NCBI RefSeq assembly: GCF_003382565.3
Contig: NZ_CP086253.1
Location: 4,278,001 to 4,342,000 of the forward strand
DNA length: 64,000 bases
Direction: 5' to 3'
DNA from: Pectobacterium aquaticum
GTDB lineage: Bacteria; Pseudomonadota; Gammaproteobacteria; Enterobacterales; Enterobacteriaceae
Both the position numbers and the translations under genes were made by a program. Below the pieces are notes generated by a model. The model ran no database searches. It saw only the letters and a program-made list of their open reading frames with translations, and was not told where the DNA came from. Of this stretch, positions 9,685 to 19,178 are shown one piece after another. Position 1 is the first letter of the stretch, and the number at the start of each line of letters is the position of its first letter.

Positions 9685-9734
9685 AACGGTACGCTCACCT
9701 CCTGCGACAGAGCAGAGGCTTATCAGGAGCCACT

Positions 9735-11192
9735 ATGTATATCGGTATTGATCTGGGTACGTCCGGTGTGAAAGCTATCCTGCTGGATGAAGCAGGCAAG
9801 GTGATTGCTAGCCATAGCGCCGCGCTGAGCATTTCCCGTCCGCATCCGCTCTGGTCGGAGCAAGCACCTGAAGAGTGGTGGCAGGCAACCGACCAGGCAT
9901 TACACGGGTTGGCGGCAGCACATAGCCTTCGTGCCGTGAAAGCGCTGGGGCTGACCGGGCAAATGCACGGGGCGACCTTGCTGGATGTACGCCAAAATGT
10001 GCTGCGACCCGCGATCCTCTGGAATGACGGGCGCAGCGCAGCCCAATGCCTAACGCTGGAACAACAGGTACCAACATCGCGTCAGATTACCGGCAACCTG
10101 ATGATGCTGGGCTTTACCGCGCCCAAACTGAAATGGGTGCAAGAAAACGAAAGCGAGATCTTCCGCCAAATCGATAAAGTTCTGCTACCGAAAGACTATC
10201 TCCGCTGGCGTCTGACAGGGGAATTTGCCAGCGATATGTCCGATGCGGCTGGAACGCTTTGGCTAGACGTTGCCAAAAGAGACTGGAGCGATACCCTGCT
10301 GGAAGCCTGCGCGCTGAGCCGCAAGCATATGCCCACGCTGTATGAAGGCAGCCAGATTACCAGCTATCTGCGAGCTGACATCGCCAGCCGCTGGGGTATG
10401 GATCCCGTTCCCGTCGTGGCTGGCGGTGGGGATAACGCAGCAGGCGCGATTGGCGTCGGGCTGTATCAAACGGGTCAGGCGATGCTGTCTCTCGGCACAT
10501 CCGGCGTTTACTTCGCCGTCAGCGATGGCTTTCTCAGCAATCCGCAGCATGCCGTCCACAGTTTCTGCCACGCGCTGCCGAATACCTGGCACCTGATGTC
10601 CGTGATGTTAAGCGCCGCATCCTGCCTCGACTGGGTCGCCCGTCTGACGCACGCGGAGAGCGTTCCCGCGCTGCTGCAGGAAATCGCTTCGACACCCGTC
10701 GATGACACGATAACGCCAGTGTGGTTCTTGCCTTATCTTTCCGGCGAACGTACGCCGCACAACAATCCCGATGCCAAAGGCGCATTCTGGGGGCTCACCC
10801 ACCAGCACGGACGCCCAGAACTGGCAAAAGCGGTATTGGAAGGTGTAGGGTTCGCGCTTGCCGACGGCATGGATGCACTGCATATGACGGGGCTCAAGCC
10901 CGAGAGTATTACGCTGATTGGCGGCGGCGCACGCAGCGCCTACTGGCGGCAAATGCTGGCGGATATCAGTGGTCAAACGCTGGCGTACCGCACGGGAGGG
11001 GATGTCGGCCCTGCGCTGGGCGCCGCGCGTCTGGCGCAAATTGCCATGCATCCGCATACGCCACTGGCAGAACTCTTGCCGCCGCTACAGTTGGAACAGA
11101 TTCATCAACCGGATCCCCAGCGTCACGCCGACTATGCCGAGCGGAGGCGTACATTTAAGGCTCTCTACCAACAGCTTAAGCCGTTGATGTAA
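9735..11192 (+). CDS. xylB: Xylulokinase
   Basis: Phosphorylates D-xylulose to xylulose 5-phosphate, which feeds the pentose phosphate pathway. It is a 485-residue FGGY-family kinase. The N-terminal ATPase-fold phosphate loop is IGIDLGTSGVKA (residues 3-14). MHGATLLD and WNDGR surround the sugar site, and GGGARSAYWRQMLADI (about residue 395) is the second FGGY signature. TATCAGGAGCCACT supplies its ribosome-binding site. It is the distal gene of xylAB and converges on wecH with only 14 bp between stop codons and no obvious terminator. Confidence 0.97.
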   Translation: MYIGIDLGTSGVKAILLDEAGKVIASHSAALSISRPHPLWSEQAPEEWWQATDQALHGLAAAHSLRAVKALGLTGQMHGATLLDVRQNVLRPAILWNDGRSAAQCLTLEQQVPTSRQITGNLMMLGFTAPKLKWVQENESEIFRQIDKVLLPKDYLRWRLTGEFASDMSDAAGTLWLDVAKRDWSDTLLEACALSRKHMPTLYEGSQITSYLRADIASRWGMDPVPVVAGGGDNAAGAIGVGLYQTGQAMLSLGTSGVYFAVSDGFLSNPQHAVHSFCHALPNTWHLMSVMLSAASCLDWVARLTHAESVPALLQEIASTPVDDTITPVWFLPYLSGERTPHNNPDAKGAFWGLTHQHGRPELAKAVLEGVGFALADGMDALHMTGLKPESITLIGGGARSAYWRQMLADISGQTLAYRTGGDVGPALGAARLAQIAMHPHTPLAELLPPLQLEQIHQPDPQRHADYAERRRTFKALYQQLKPLM

Positions 11193-11206
11193 AAATTAAT
11201 CCGTAG

Positions 11207-12199
11207 TCAGCTAACCCAGCGACGCACATCGACTTTCTGTAGCGCCATCGAAAGCAGCAGGCTGCCTGCCAGCGCGATGGCGAAAACAGAGAAGATATCG
11301 AGAACCGGATGAGCTGGCAGTATCACATCATGTGTACGCAGATAGTGAATGATCAACGCGTGGAAGCCGTAAATCGCCAGCGAATGGCGCGAAATGGTAG
11401 CAAAGCCCGGTAACATCCGCTGGCTAAAGTAGTGCTTAAACACCACTAGAAGGCTGACCGCAGCCAAAAATACCAGCGGGCCACAGTAGATGTAAAACGT
11501 CTGGGTGAATGTATCGTTCAATAATGTGTGGTGCTTCGTTCCCATCGCCACCAGCGCGACACACGCAATGAAGAAGGGAATAGCCGCTAACACAACGGTC
11601 TTTGGCACGTCCAACATACCCAGCGCGCGTCCCAGCGCGGCATACAGCACGTAGTAAAATGTATCGCCGTAAATATAGAGATTCACAGGCAATACTTTAA
11701 ATCCTTCAAACTCCACCCTCCCCGTATTGGGGTTAGCGACAACGGCCAGCAAAATAATCAAGACGGCTACATATTTACCCGATACTGGCTTGATGGTAAT
11801 AAGGGGAGAGAGCAGGTAAATCACGATAACCGCGTAGAAAAACCATAAGTGATAAAAGATCGGTTTTTGCAGCGCATGGTGCAATGAATTCAGGCCATTG
11901 ATCGACGTGAGCGTCGCAATATAAATCAACGCGACCGTACTATAGAACAGCAGACACAAACCGATGCGCAGAAAATGCTTCTTCCCCGCGCAACGTTCAC
12001 CAAAGAATAAATAGCCCGAGATCATGAAAAACAGCGGAACGCAGACGCGCGAAGCAGAGTTCAGGATATTCGCCACATCCCAATGTCCATCGCCCGGCGT
12101 GCCGCCCGCGGTAATATAATACGTTGTGCTATGAATCAGAACGACCATCATACAGGCCAGTGCCCGCAGATTATCAATCCAGCCGATCTTATCCGTCAT
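11207..12199 (-). CDS. wecH: O-acetyltransferase WecH (acyltransferase 3 family)
   Basis: A polytopic inner-membrane acyltransferase of 330 residues with about ten hydrophobic segments. Acyltransferase-3 signatures include WIDNLRALACMMVVLIHST near the N-terminus and the SGYLFFGER block. E. coli WecH (formerly YiaH) O-acetylates enterobacterial common antigen, and similarity runs the whole length (for example FYHLWFFYAVIVIYLLSPL). It lies on the glyQ side of xylB, as in E. coli. The ATG at 12199 is chosen because AGAGG lies 6 nt upstream; an in-frame TTG two codons earlier is not needed. Confidence 0.9.
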   Translation of the reverse strand: MTDKIGWIDNLRALACMMVVLIHSTTYYITAGGTPGDGHWDVANILNSASRVCVPLFFMISGYLFFGERCAGKKHFLRIGLCLLFYSTVALIYIATLTSINGLNSLHHALQKPIFYHLWFFYAVIVIYLLSPLITIKPVSGKYVAVLIILLAVVANPNTGRVEFEGFKVLPVNLYIYGDTFYYVLYAALGRALGMLDVPKTVVLAAIPFFIACVALVAMGTKHHTLLNDTFTQTFYIYCGPLVFLAAVSLLVVFKHYFSQRMLPGFATISRHSLAIYGFHALIIHYLRTHDVILPAHPVLDIFSVFAIALAGSLLLSMALQKVDVRRWVS

Positions 12200-12370
12200 G
12201 CACAACCTCTTGAAAGAAAAGCGCTATTCAAAACAGCGTAGCCGTTGTTAAATGCCAGCACAATCGATTATTAACAACCAGCCATTATCCACAACTAGCG
12301 CTCAACAATCGGGAAAATCTGAGTGATAAGGGCGGATTCATACGGGAAACCCGCATGAATTTACGTTATA

Positions 12371-12395
12371 CGCGCTTACCCTAGTGGCAAGCGCG
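12371..12395 (-). terminator. Hairpin downstream of aldB
   Basis: CGCGCTT (12371-12377) pairs with AAGCGCG (12389-12395) 23 bp beyond the aldB stop. A second imperfect stem lies at about 12336-12360. Neither has a strong T tract, so terminator function is tentative. Confidence 0.45.
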
Positions 12396-12417
12396 CAGGA
12401 TTTTACGGAGTGTGTTG

Positions 12418-13953
12418 TTAGAACAGCCCCATCGGCTTATCAGAGTAACTCACCAAGAGGCACTTGGTTTGCTGGTAGTGTTCCAGCATCATTTTATGGT
12501 TTTCACGCCCGATACCGGACTGCTTGTAACCCCCAAATGCCGCATGCGCCGGATAGGCGTGATAACAGTTGGTCCAGACGCGTCCAGCCTGAATACCGCG
12601 CCCCATCCGGTAGGCGATATTGCCGTTACGGCTCCACACGCCAGCGCCCAAGCCGTATTCCGTATCGTTAGCGATCTCCAGTGCGTCATCCATCGTTTTG
12701 AAGGTCGTGACCGCCAGCACCGGTCCGAAAATTTCCTCCTGAAAGACGCGCATACTATTTTTACCGAACAAGATCGTCGGCTCCAGATAGTATCCTTCAG
12801 CCAGCCCGCCCGGCATCACCTTGCGTTGGCCGCCCGTGAGCACGCGTGCGCCCTCTTTCTTACCGATATCAATGTAGTTAAGGATGGTGTCAAGCTGACC
12901 TGCGGACACCTGCGCGCCCATCATGGTTTTGCTATCCAGTGGGTTACCGATGCGGATCGCCTCAACGCGCTTGATTGCCCGTTCCATAAAGCGATCATAG
13001 ATAGATTCCTGCACCAGCGCACGGCTCGGACAGGTGCAGACCTCTCCCTGATTGAAGGCAAACAGCGTGAAACCTTCGAGCACCTTGTCAAAGAAGCTGT
13101 CTTCCTTGTCCATCACATCGGCAAAAAAGATGTTCGGCGATTTGCCGCCCAGTTCCAGCGTTACCGGCGTCACGTTCTGCGCCGCATAGCTCATGATCTG
13201 CTGACCCACCTCGGTCGATCCGGTGAATGCCACTTTCGCAACGCGTTTCGATGTCGCCAGATATTCACCAATTTCGCTGCCCGACCCATTAACAACATTG
13301 ATGACACCGGGCGGCAGCAGATCCTGAATCAGTTCCATCAAAATCAACACCGACATCGGCGTCAGTTTGGCGGGTTTCAGCACGATACAGTTACCGGCAG
13401 CCAGCGCGGGTGCCATCTTCCAACAGGCCATGAGCAGCGGGAAATTCCAGGGAATAATTTGTCCGACAACGCCGAGAGGCTCATGAAAATGATAGGCCAC
13501 GGTATCACCATCAATTTCGCTAATCCCCCCTTCTTGCGCGCGGATGCAGGCAGCAAAATAGCGAAAGTGGTCAATCGCCAGCGGTACGTCTGCCCCGCTA
13601 GTTTCGCGTATCGGTTTACCGTTATCCCAGGTTTCCACCTGTGCCAGCAGCTCAAGATTTTGCTCCATCCGGTCGGCGATTCGGTTAAGCACCAACGCGC
13701 GTTGTTGCACCGACAGGCCACCCCACTCCGCTTTTGCCTTGTGAGCGGCATCCAGCGCGTGGTCAATATCTCGCGTTGACGAACTGGCCACTTCACACAA
13801 CGGCTGGCCCGTTACTGGCGTCAAATTGACAAAATACTGACCAGCGTCAGGTGGTACCCAAGCTCCGCCGATAAAATTGTCATAGCGTTTTTTCAGATTG
13901 AGAGAGCCATATTCGCCAGATGCGGATCGGCCTTCGAGATGATCGTGCGCCAT
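12418..13953 (-). CDS. aldB: Aldehyde dehydrogenase AldB
   Basis: NAD(P)-dependent oxidation of acetaldehyde and similar aldehydes to acids. The 511 residues are close to E. coli AldB (512) end to end. The active-site glutamate is in LELGGKSPN and the catalytic cysteine in NQGEVCTCPSRAL. GQIIPWNFP and FTGSTEVGQ mark the cofactor-binding domain. The start (MAHDHLEG) follows AAGGAG. It is monocistronic and divergent from fdhD, with an ERIC element in the shared upstream region. Confidence 0.95.
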   Translation of the reverse strand: MAHDHLEGRSASGEYGSLNLKKRYDNFIGGAWVPPDAGQYFVNLTPVTGQPLCEVASSSTRDIDHALDAAHKAKAEWGGLSVQQRALVLNRIADRMEQNLELLAQVETWDNGKPIRETSGADVPLAIDHFRYFAACIRAQEGGISEIDGDTVAYHFHEPLGVVGQIIPWNFPLLMACWKMAPALAAGNCIVLKPAKLTPMSVLILMELIQDLLPPGVINVVNGSGSEIGEYLATSKRVAKVAFTGSTEVGQQIMSYAAQNVTPVTLELGGKSPNIFFADVMDKEDSFFDKVLEGFTLFAFNQGEVCTCPSRALVQESIYDRFMERAIKRVEAIRIGNPLDSKTMMGAQVSAGQLDTILNYIDIGKKEGARVLTGGQRKVMPGGLAEGYYLEPTILFGKNSMRVFQEEIFGPVLAVTTFKTMDDALEIANDTEYGLGAGVWSRNGNIAYRMGRGIQAGRVWTNCYHAYPAHAAFGGYKQSGIGRENHKMMLEHYQQTKCLLVSYSDKPMGLF

Positions 13954-14144
13954 TTCAGTCTCCTTTTCATTTCCGAGTGAGCGGCCAGGCCGCAGTGAAA
14001 AAAGAGGTAAACAGTAAGCCGTTACATTAAGCCTATACGGGGTATGGGATTAGCGACAGCATTCGGCCAGAGAAGAAGGCAACTCTTCGAGTTGACGCAC
14101 AGTTTCTTGCGAGAAAAAGTCGCATCCCTTCAGGTGCGGTGAAA

Positions 14145-14271
<127 letters not shown>

Positions 14272-14298
14272 ATACTTTTAATTTCCAGGGTGACTAAC

Positions 14299-15132
14299 AT
14301 GCAGGTATTTCAGGTGGAAGGGGTTCATTTACCAGCGGATGCCGCCCTTGAAGGCGCAACGCAACATTCAGTCTATCATCCCGATTCGCTGCATCAGCCG
14401 CAGTCTGACTGGCTGGCGGAAGAAGTGCCCGTTGCATTGGTTTATAACGGCATATCGCATGTCGTCATGATGGCCTCACCGAAGGAACTGGAGCAGTTCG
14501 CACTCGGGTTTTCCTTATCTGAAGGTATTATTCAATCATCGGCAGATATCTACGGCATTGATGTACAGACCGCCTGTAACGGCATCGAAGTACAGATTGA
14601 GCTTTCGAGCCGACGCTTCGCTGGGCTAAAAGAACGCCGCCGGGCGATGGATGGCCGTACAGGCTGCGGCGTATGTGGCGTAGAACAGCTCGCAGAGATC
14701 GGCAAATCGATCGCACCGCTGCCCTTCACGCAGACATTTTCCCTTAGCAAACTTGAAAACGCGCTGCTGCGGCTGCGCGATGTGCAGAAGATCGGTCAAG
14801 TGACGGGTTGCACTCACGCCGCAAGCTGGGTCGCGCCAGACGGCACGCTGTCTGGGGGGAGTGAAGACGTCGGCCGCCATGTCGCACTGGATAAGCTGCT
14901 AGGTACCCGAGCGAAACAAGGGTGGCAGCAAGGCGCAGCGCTGGTTTCCAGCCGGGCCAGCTATGAGATGGTCCAAAAATCCGCCATGTGCGGCGTGGAA
15001 ATCCTGTTTGCTGCCTCAGCGGCCACCTCACTGGCCGTAGAGGTCGCACAGCGCTGCAACCTGACACTGGTCGGTTTTTGTCGGCCGGGACATGCGACTA
15101 TCTACACGCATCCGCAGCGTCTGAGCGCGTAA
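14299..15132 (+). CDS. fdhD: Formate dehydrogenase accessory sulfurtransferase FdhD
   Basis: Transfers sulfur from IscS to the molybdenum cofactor so that formate dehydrogenases become active. It is cytosolic. The 277 residues match the E. coli length. The catalytic cysteine pair lies in the conserved RTGCGVCGVE loop (about residue 120), with CTHAASWV and SGGSEDVGRHVALDK further on. The ATG at 14299 (MQVFQVEG) is chosen because AGGGTG lies just upstream; the longer in-frame start lies within the ERIC repeat. The stop codon runs directly into a half ERIC copy. Confidence 0.95.
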   Translation: MQVFQVEGVHLPADAALEGATQHSVYHPDSLHQPQSDWLAEEVPVALVYNGISHVVMMASPKELEQFALGFSLSEGIIQSSADIYGIDVQTACNGIEVQIELSSRRFAGLKERRRAMDGRTGCGVCGVEQLAEIGKSIAPLPFTQTFSLSKLENALLRLRDVQKIGQVTGCTHAASWVAPDGTLSGGSEDVGRHVALDKLLGTRAKQGWQQGAALVSSRASYEMVQKSAMCGVEILFAASAATSLAVEVAQRCNLTLVGFCRPGHATIYTHPQRLSA

Positions 15133-15173
15133 GGGCAACCAACGCACAGGCAACTTGAAGTATGACGGGTATA
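15133..15173. repeat. Half ERIC element between fdhD and the TSUP gene
   Basis: About 41 bp correspond to the right end of the full ERIC copies (CCAACGCACAGGCAACTTGA and following, ending GGGTATA). The left half and the core are missing. It abuts the fdhD stop codon exactly. Confidence 0.75.
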
Positions 15174-15195
15174 GACAGAGACAGGAGTACAGGGA

Positions 15196-16002
15196 ATGGC
15201 AGTAGAGTGGGTAGCAGCCTATCTGGCATTAGGCGCGGTAGTTGGTTTCATGGCGGGGTTATTGGGCATTGGTGGCGGCGGCATTATGGTGCCAGTACTG
15301 ACGGCGCTGTTTGCTGCACAGGGCGTGGAGAATACGCATTTGGTGCATCTGGCGTTAGGCACGTCAATGGCGGCCATCGTCGTCACGGCAATTTCCAGCC
15401 TGCGTACGCATCATCAGCATCAGGCGGTGCTTTGGCCTGTGGTGTTGCGGATTACACCTGCCATCCTGATCGGGACATTCGCGGCTACCTGGCTGGCGAC
15501 GCTGTTACCGACGCGGGCGCTGGCGATCTTTTTTTCCTGCTTTATGGCCTACGTTTCGCTGCAAATGGTGCTGAATATCAAACCAAAACCGCAGCGCCAG
15601 TTGCCCGGTACGGCAGGCGTTTCGCTGGCGGGATTGGTGATTGGCAGTATTTCGGCGCTGGTGGCTATCGGCGGTGGGTCGCTCACGGTGCCGTTCCTGA
15701 CGTGGTGTAACGTCCGTATTCAGCAGGCGATTGGCACCTCCGCAGCAGTTGGGTTACCGATTGCCCTTTCCGGTGCGCTGGGCTACATGATTAACGGCTG
15801 GTCGGCGACGGGATTACCTGACTACAGCGTCGGCTATGTGTCTCTGCCTGCGGTTCTCTTGATTTCTGCCGTCAGCTTCTTCACCGCGCCCGTTGGTGCT
15901 CGTCTGGCGCACCGTCTGCCCGTGGCGACGCTGAAAAAGGCCTTTGCCGCGCTGCTGTTGTTGCTGAGCCTGAAGATGTTGCAGACCGTTTTTTCAGGCT
16001 GA
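15196..16002 (+). CDS. TSUP family permease (TauE/SafE type)
   Basis: A 268-residue inner-membrane protein with about eight hydrophobic segments in two homologous halves. Each half starts with the family's glycine-rich turn (LLGIGGGGIMVPVL near residue 23; ISALVAIGGGSLTVPFL near 157). TSUP proteins move sulfite, sulfoacetate or other organosulfur anions; the substrate here cannot be told. AGGAG lies 8 nt before the ATG. It follows fdhD at 63 bp and may be co-transcribed, although a half ERIC separates them. A small hairpin overlaps its 3' end. Confidence 0.85.
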   Translation: MAVEWVAAYLALGAVVGFMAGLLGIGGGGIMVPVLTALFAAQGVENTHLVHLALGTSMAAIVVTAISSLRTHHQHQAVLWPVVLRITPAILIGTFAATWLATLLPTRALAIFFSCFMAYVSLQMVLNIKPKPQRQLPGTAGVSLAGLVIGSISALVAIGGGSLTVPFLTWCNVRIQQAIGTSAAVGLPIALSGALGYMINGWSATGLPDYSVGYVSLPAVLLISAVSFFTAPVGARLAHRLPVATLKKAFAALLLLLSLKMLQTVFSG

Positions 16003-16010
16003 TCCTGAAA
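15992..16010 (+). terminator. Small hairpin at the end of the TSUP gene
   Basis: TTTCAGG (15992-15998) pairs with CCTGAAA (16004-16010) around a 5-nt loop that overlaps the stop codon, followed by TTTG. It is a weak terminator candidate. Confidence 0.4.
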
Positions 16011-16129
16011 TTTGAAAGATGATGACGGGGGATTTGCACTTGTTGCCGCATTCTGGCTGTATATCTTGCGGTCAGAGGGTATACTGGCGCATTCCTTATA
16101 AATCCACTTGTATCGCGCGCGAATCCAAC

Positions 16130-17044
16130 ATGCAAAAGTTTGATACCAAGACCTTCCAGGGCCTGATCCTGACGTTACAGGATTATTGGGCTCGCCAGGG
16201 CTGCACCATTGTTCAACCATTGGACATGGAAGTCGGCGCAGGCACTTCACATCCTATGACCTGCCTGCGGGCACTGGGACCGGAGCCGATGGCTGCCGCC
16301 TATGTGCAGCCTTCTCGTCGCCCGACCGATGGGCGCTACGGTGAAAACCCGAACCGCTTACAGCACTATTACCAGTTTCAGGTCGTCATTAAGCCATCAC
16401 CGGACAATATTCAGGAGCTGTATCTTGGTTCTCTGAAAGAGCTGGGCATGGATCCGACCATTCACGATATCCGCTTCGTGGAAGACAACTGGGAAAACCC
16501 GACGCTGGGCGCATGGGGCCTGGGCTGGGAAGTCTGGCTGAACGGTATGGAAGTCACGCAGTTTACCTACTTCCAGCAGGTTGGCGGTTTGGAATGTAAA
16601 CCGGTGACGGGCGAGATCACCTACGGTCTGGAACGTCTGGCGATGTACATTCAGGGCGTTGATAGCGTTTACGATTTGGTCTGGAGCGACGGCCCGTTAG
16701 GGAAAACCACCTACGGCGACGTGTTCCATCAAAACGAAGTCGAGCAATCGACCTACAACTTTGAACACGCTGATGTCGATTTTCTGTTCAGTTGCTTCGA
16801 GCAATATGAGAAAGAAGCGCAGCACCTGCTGGCGCTGGAAAAACCGCTGCCTTTACCGGCTTACGAACGCATTCTGAAAGCGGCGCACAGCTTTAACCTG
16901 CTGGATGCGCGTAAAGCAATCTCGGTTACCGAACGCCAGCGCTACATTCTGCGTATCCGTACCCTGACCAAAGCGGTTGCGGAAGCCTACTATGCCTCGC
17001 GTGAGGCGCTGGGCTTCCCGATGTGTAATAAGAAAGAGAGCTAA
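16130..17044 (+). CDS. glyQ: Glycyl-tRNA synthetase alpha subunit
   Basis: The catalytic alpha chain of the bacterial heterotetrameric glycyl-tRNA synthetase, which charges tRNA-Gly. At 304 residues it matches the E. coli alpha chain (303). Class II features include EVGAGTSHPMTCLRALGPEP and the conserved QPSRRPTDGRYGENPNRLQH stretch. The start at 16130 (MQKFDTKTFQ) matches the family; a longer in-frame ATG at 16019 lies in the intergenic region and is rejected. glyS begins 9 bp after its stop, so the two subunits are made together. Confidence 0.98.
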   Translation: MQKFDTKTFQGLILTLQDYWARQGCTIVQPLDMEVGAGTSHPMTCLRALGPEPMAAAYVQPSRRPTDGRYGENPNRLQHYYQFQVVIKPSPDNIQELYLGSLKELGMDPTIHDIRFVEDNWENPTLGAWGLGWEVWLNGMEVTQFTYFQQVGGLECKPVTGEITYGLERLAMYIQGVDSVYDLVWSDGPLGKTTYGDVFHQNEVEQSTYNFEHADVDFLFSCFEQYEKEAQHLLALEKPLPLPAYERILKAAHSFNLLDARKAISVTERQRYILRIRTLTKAVAEAYYASREALGFPMCNKKES

Positions 17045-17053
17045 GAGGCAGCG

Positions 17054-19123
17054 ATGACTGACAAGACTTTTCTGGTGGAAATTGGCACGGAAGAGCTGCC
17101 GCCGAAGGCTCTCCGTAATCTGGCAGAATCCTTTTCCGCGAATTTCACGGCAGAGCTGGATGCCGCCAATCTGGCACACGGTGACGTAAGCTGGTTTGCC
17201 GCGCCGCGCCGTTTGGCGCTGAAAGTGGCACGCTTAAGCGCGTCTCAGCCCGATCGTGAAGTAGAAAAACGTGGTCCGGCGATCTCACAAGCGTTTGATC
17301 CTGAAGGCAAACCGACCAAAGCAGCAGAAGGCTGGGCGCGTGGCTGTGGTATCACCGTTGAGCAAGCTGAACGTTTGACGACCGACAAAGGCGAGTGGCT
17401 GCTGTATCGCGCCCACGCGAAAGGCGAGCAGGCGCAGGCGCTGCTGGCTGGCATGGTAAGCACTGCATTATCGAAGCTGCCGATTCCAAAATTGATGCGC
17501 TGGAGCGACAAAGAAACGCAGTTTGTGCGTCCGGTGCACACGGTAACCATGCTGCTGGGTGAAGAACTGATCCCCGGTCAGGTATTGGGTATCGATTCCG
17601 CTCGTACTCTTCGCGGCCACCGTTTTATGGGTGAAGCTGAATTTACGATCGATAACGCCGAACAGTATCCGCAGATTCTGCTGGAGCGCGGTAAAGTCGT
17701 TGCCGACTACGATGCGCGTAAAGCGAAAATCAAAGCCGATGCAGAAGACGCCGCACGCAAGATTGGCGGTAATGCCGATCTGAGCGACAGCCTGCTGGAA
17801 GAAGTCACCTCGCTGGTGGAATGGCCAGTGGTGCTGACCGCGAAATTTGAAGAAAAATTCCTCGCTGTGCCGTCCGAAGCGCTGGTTTACACCATGAAAG
17901 GTGACCAGAAGTATTTCCCGGTTTACGACAACAGCGGCAATCTGCTGCCTAACTTCATCTTTGTTGCCAATATCGAGTCCAAAGATCCACAGCAGATTAT
18001 TTCCGGTAACGAAAAAGTGGTGCGCCCGCGTCTGGCTGACGCCGAATTCTTCTTCAATACCGACCGTAAGAAGCGTTTGGAAGATCACCTGCCGCGTCTG
18101 GAAACCGTCTTGTTCCAGCAGCAGTTAGGTTCATTGCGCGACAAAACTGACCGTATTCAGGCGCTGGCTGGCTGGGTTGCTGGCCAGATTGGTGCCGATG
18201 TGGATCACGCAAAGCGTGCTGGTCTGCTGTCGAAGTGTGACCTGATGACCAACATGGTGTTCGAATTCACCGACACGCAGGGCGTGATGGGGATGCACTA
18301 TGCGCGTCATGATGGCGAAGCGGAAGATGTTGCCGTTGCGTTGAATGAGCAGTATCAGCCGCGTTTTGCGGGTGACGAACTGCCGTCTTCTGCGGTGGCG
18401 TGCGCGCTGGCAATTGCTGACAAGATGGATTCACTGGCAGGGATTTTTGGCATCGGCCAACACCCGAAAGGCGACAAAGACCCGTTTGCGCTGCGTCGTG
18501 CCGCCCTCGGTGTGCTGCGCATCATCGTCGAGAAACGTCTGCCGCTCGATTTGCAGATGCTGACCGAAGAAGCGGTGCGTTTGTATGGTGATAAGCTGTC
18601 TAACGCCAAAGTTGTGGATGACGTGATTGAGTTCATGCTCGGCCGCTTCCGCGCCTGGTATCAGGAAGAAGGCCACAGCGTGGATACCATTCAGGCGGTA
18701 TTGGCGCGTCGTCCTACCCGTCCGGCTGATTTCGATGCCCGCGTCAAAGCCGTCAGCCACTTCCGTTCGCTGGATGCCGCCGCGGCGCTGGCAGCGGCTA
18801 ATAAGCGTGTTTCCAACATTCTGGCGAAGTCTACCGATACGCTGAACGAGAGCGTCAATGCTGCCGTATTGAAAGACGCGGCGGAAATTACGCTGGCCAC
18901 GCACCTTGTCGTGCTGCGCGACAAACTGACGCCGCTGTTTGCTGAAGGTCGCTATCAGGAAGCGCTGGTTGAGCTGGCCTCACTGCGTGAGCCTGTCGAT
19001 GCGTTCTTCGATCAGGTGATGGTCATGGCGGAAGATGAGCAGGTTCGAGTGAACCGCCTGACGCTGCTGAGCCAACTGCGCGAACTGTTCTTGCAGGTTG
19101 CGGATATTTCTGTTCTGCAATAA
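17054..19123 (+). CDS. glyS: Glycyl-tRNA synthetase beta subunit
   Basis: The tRNA-binding and editing-like beta chain of glycyl-tRNA synthetase, 689 residues as in E. coli. The N-terminus FLVEIGTEELPPKALRNL is the family signature. An HD-like region (residues about 400-470) includes DLMTNMVFEFTDTQGVMG and the anticodon-binding DALR-like domain is at the C-terminus. The GAGGCAGCG sequence upstream serves as ribosome-binding site. It is the last gene of glyQS and converges on the Zorya-like operon, with a shared hairpin between the stop codons. Confidence 0.98.
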   Translation: MTDKTFLVEIGTEELPPKALRNLAESFSANFTAELDAANLAHGDVSWFAAPRRLALKVARLSASQPDREVEKRGPAISQAFDPEGKPTKAAEGWARGCGITVEQAERLTTDKGEWLLYRAHAKGEQAQALLAGMVSTALSKLPIPKLMRWSDKETQFVRPVHTVTMLLGEELIPGQVLGIDSARTLRGHRFMGEAEFTIDNAEQYPQILLERGKVVADYDARKAKIKADAEDAARKIGGNADLSDSLLEEVTSLVEWPVVLTAKFEEKFLAVPSEALVYTMKGDQKYFPVYDNSGNLLPNFIFVANIESKDPQQIISGNEKVVRPRLADAEFFFNTDRKKRLEDHLPRLETVLFQQQLGSLRDKTDRIQALAGWVAGQIGADVDHAKRAGLLSKCDLMTNMVFEFTDTQGVMGMHYARHDGEAEDVAVALNEQYQPRFAGDELPSSAVACALAIADKMDSLAGIFGIGQHPKGDKDPFALRRAALGVLRIIVEKRLPLDLQMLTEEAVRLYGDKLSNAKVVDDVIEFMLGRFRAWYQEEGHSVDTIQAVLARRPTRPADFDARVKAVSHFRSLDAAAALAAANKRVSNILAKSTDTLNESVNAAVLKDAAEITLATHLVVLRDKLTPLFAEGRYQEALVELASLREPVDAFFDQVMVMAEDEQVRVNRLTLLSQLRELFLQVADISVLQ

Positions 19124-19135
19124 CGAGGTTACCGT

Positions 19136-19176
19136 AATCTTTCCCCCGGCCTGAAAAGCGAGTCTGGGGAAAGATT
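19136..19176. terminator. Bidirectional terminator between glyS and the ZorE-like gene
   Basis: An 11-bp perfect stem (AATCTTTCCCC at 19136-19146, GGGGAAAGATT at 19166-19176) encloses a 19-nt loop. It lies 13 bp after glyS and 2 bp beyond the stop of the opposing nuclease gene, so it probably serves both. Confidence 0.75.
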
Positions 19177-19178
19177 GT

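Noticed and set aside
12412..13779. 455-codon plus-strand open frame opposite aldB
   Set aside because: Long but fully antisense to aldB; the His/Arg-rich product resembles no family and arises from the codon bias of the opposite strand.
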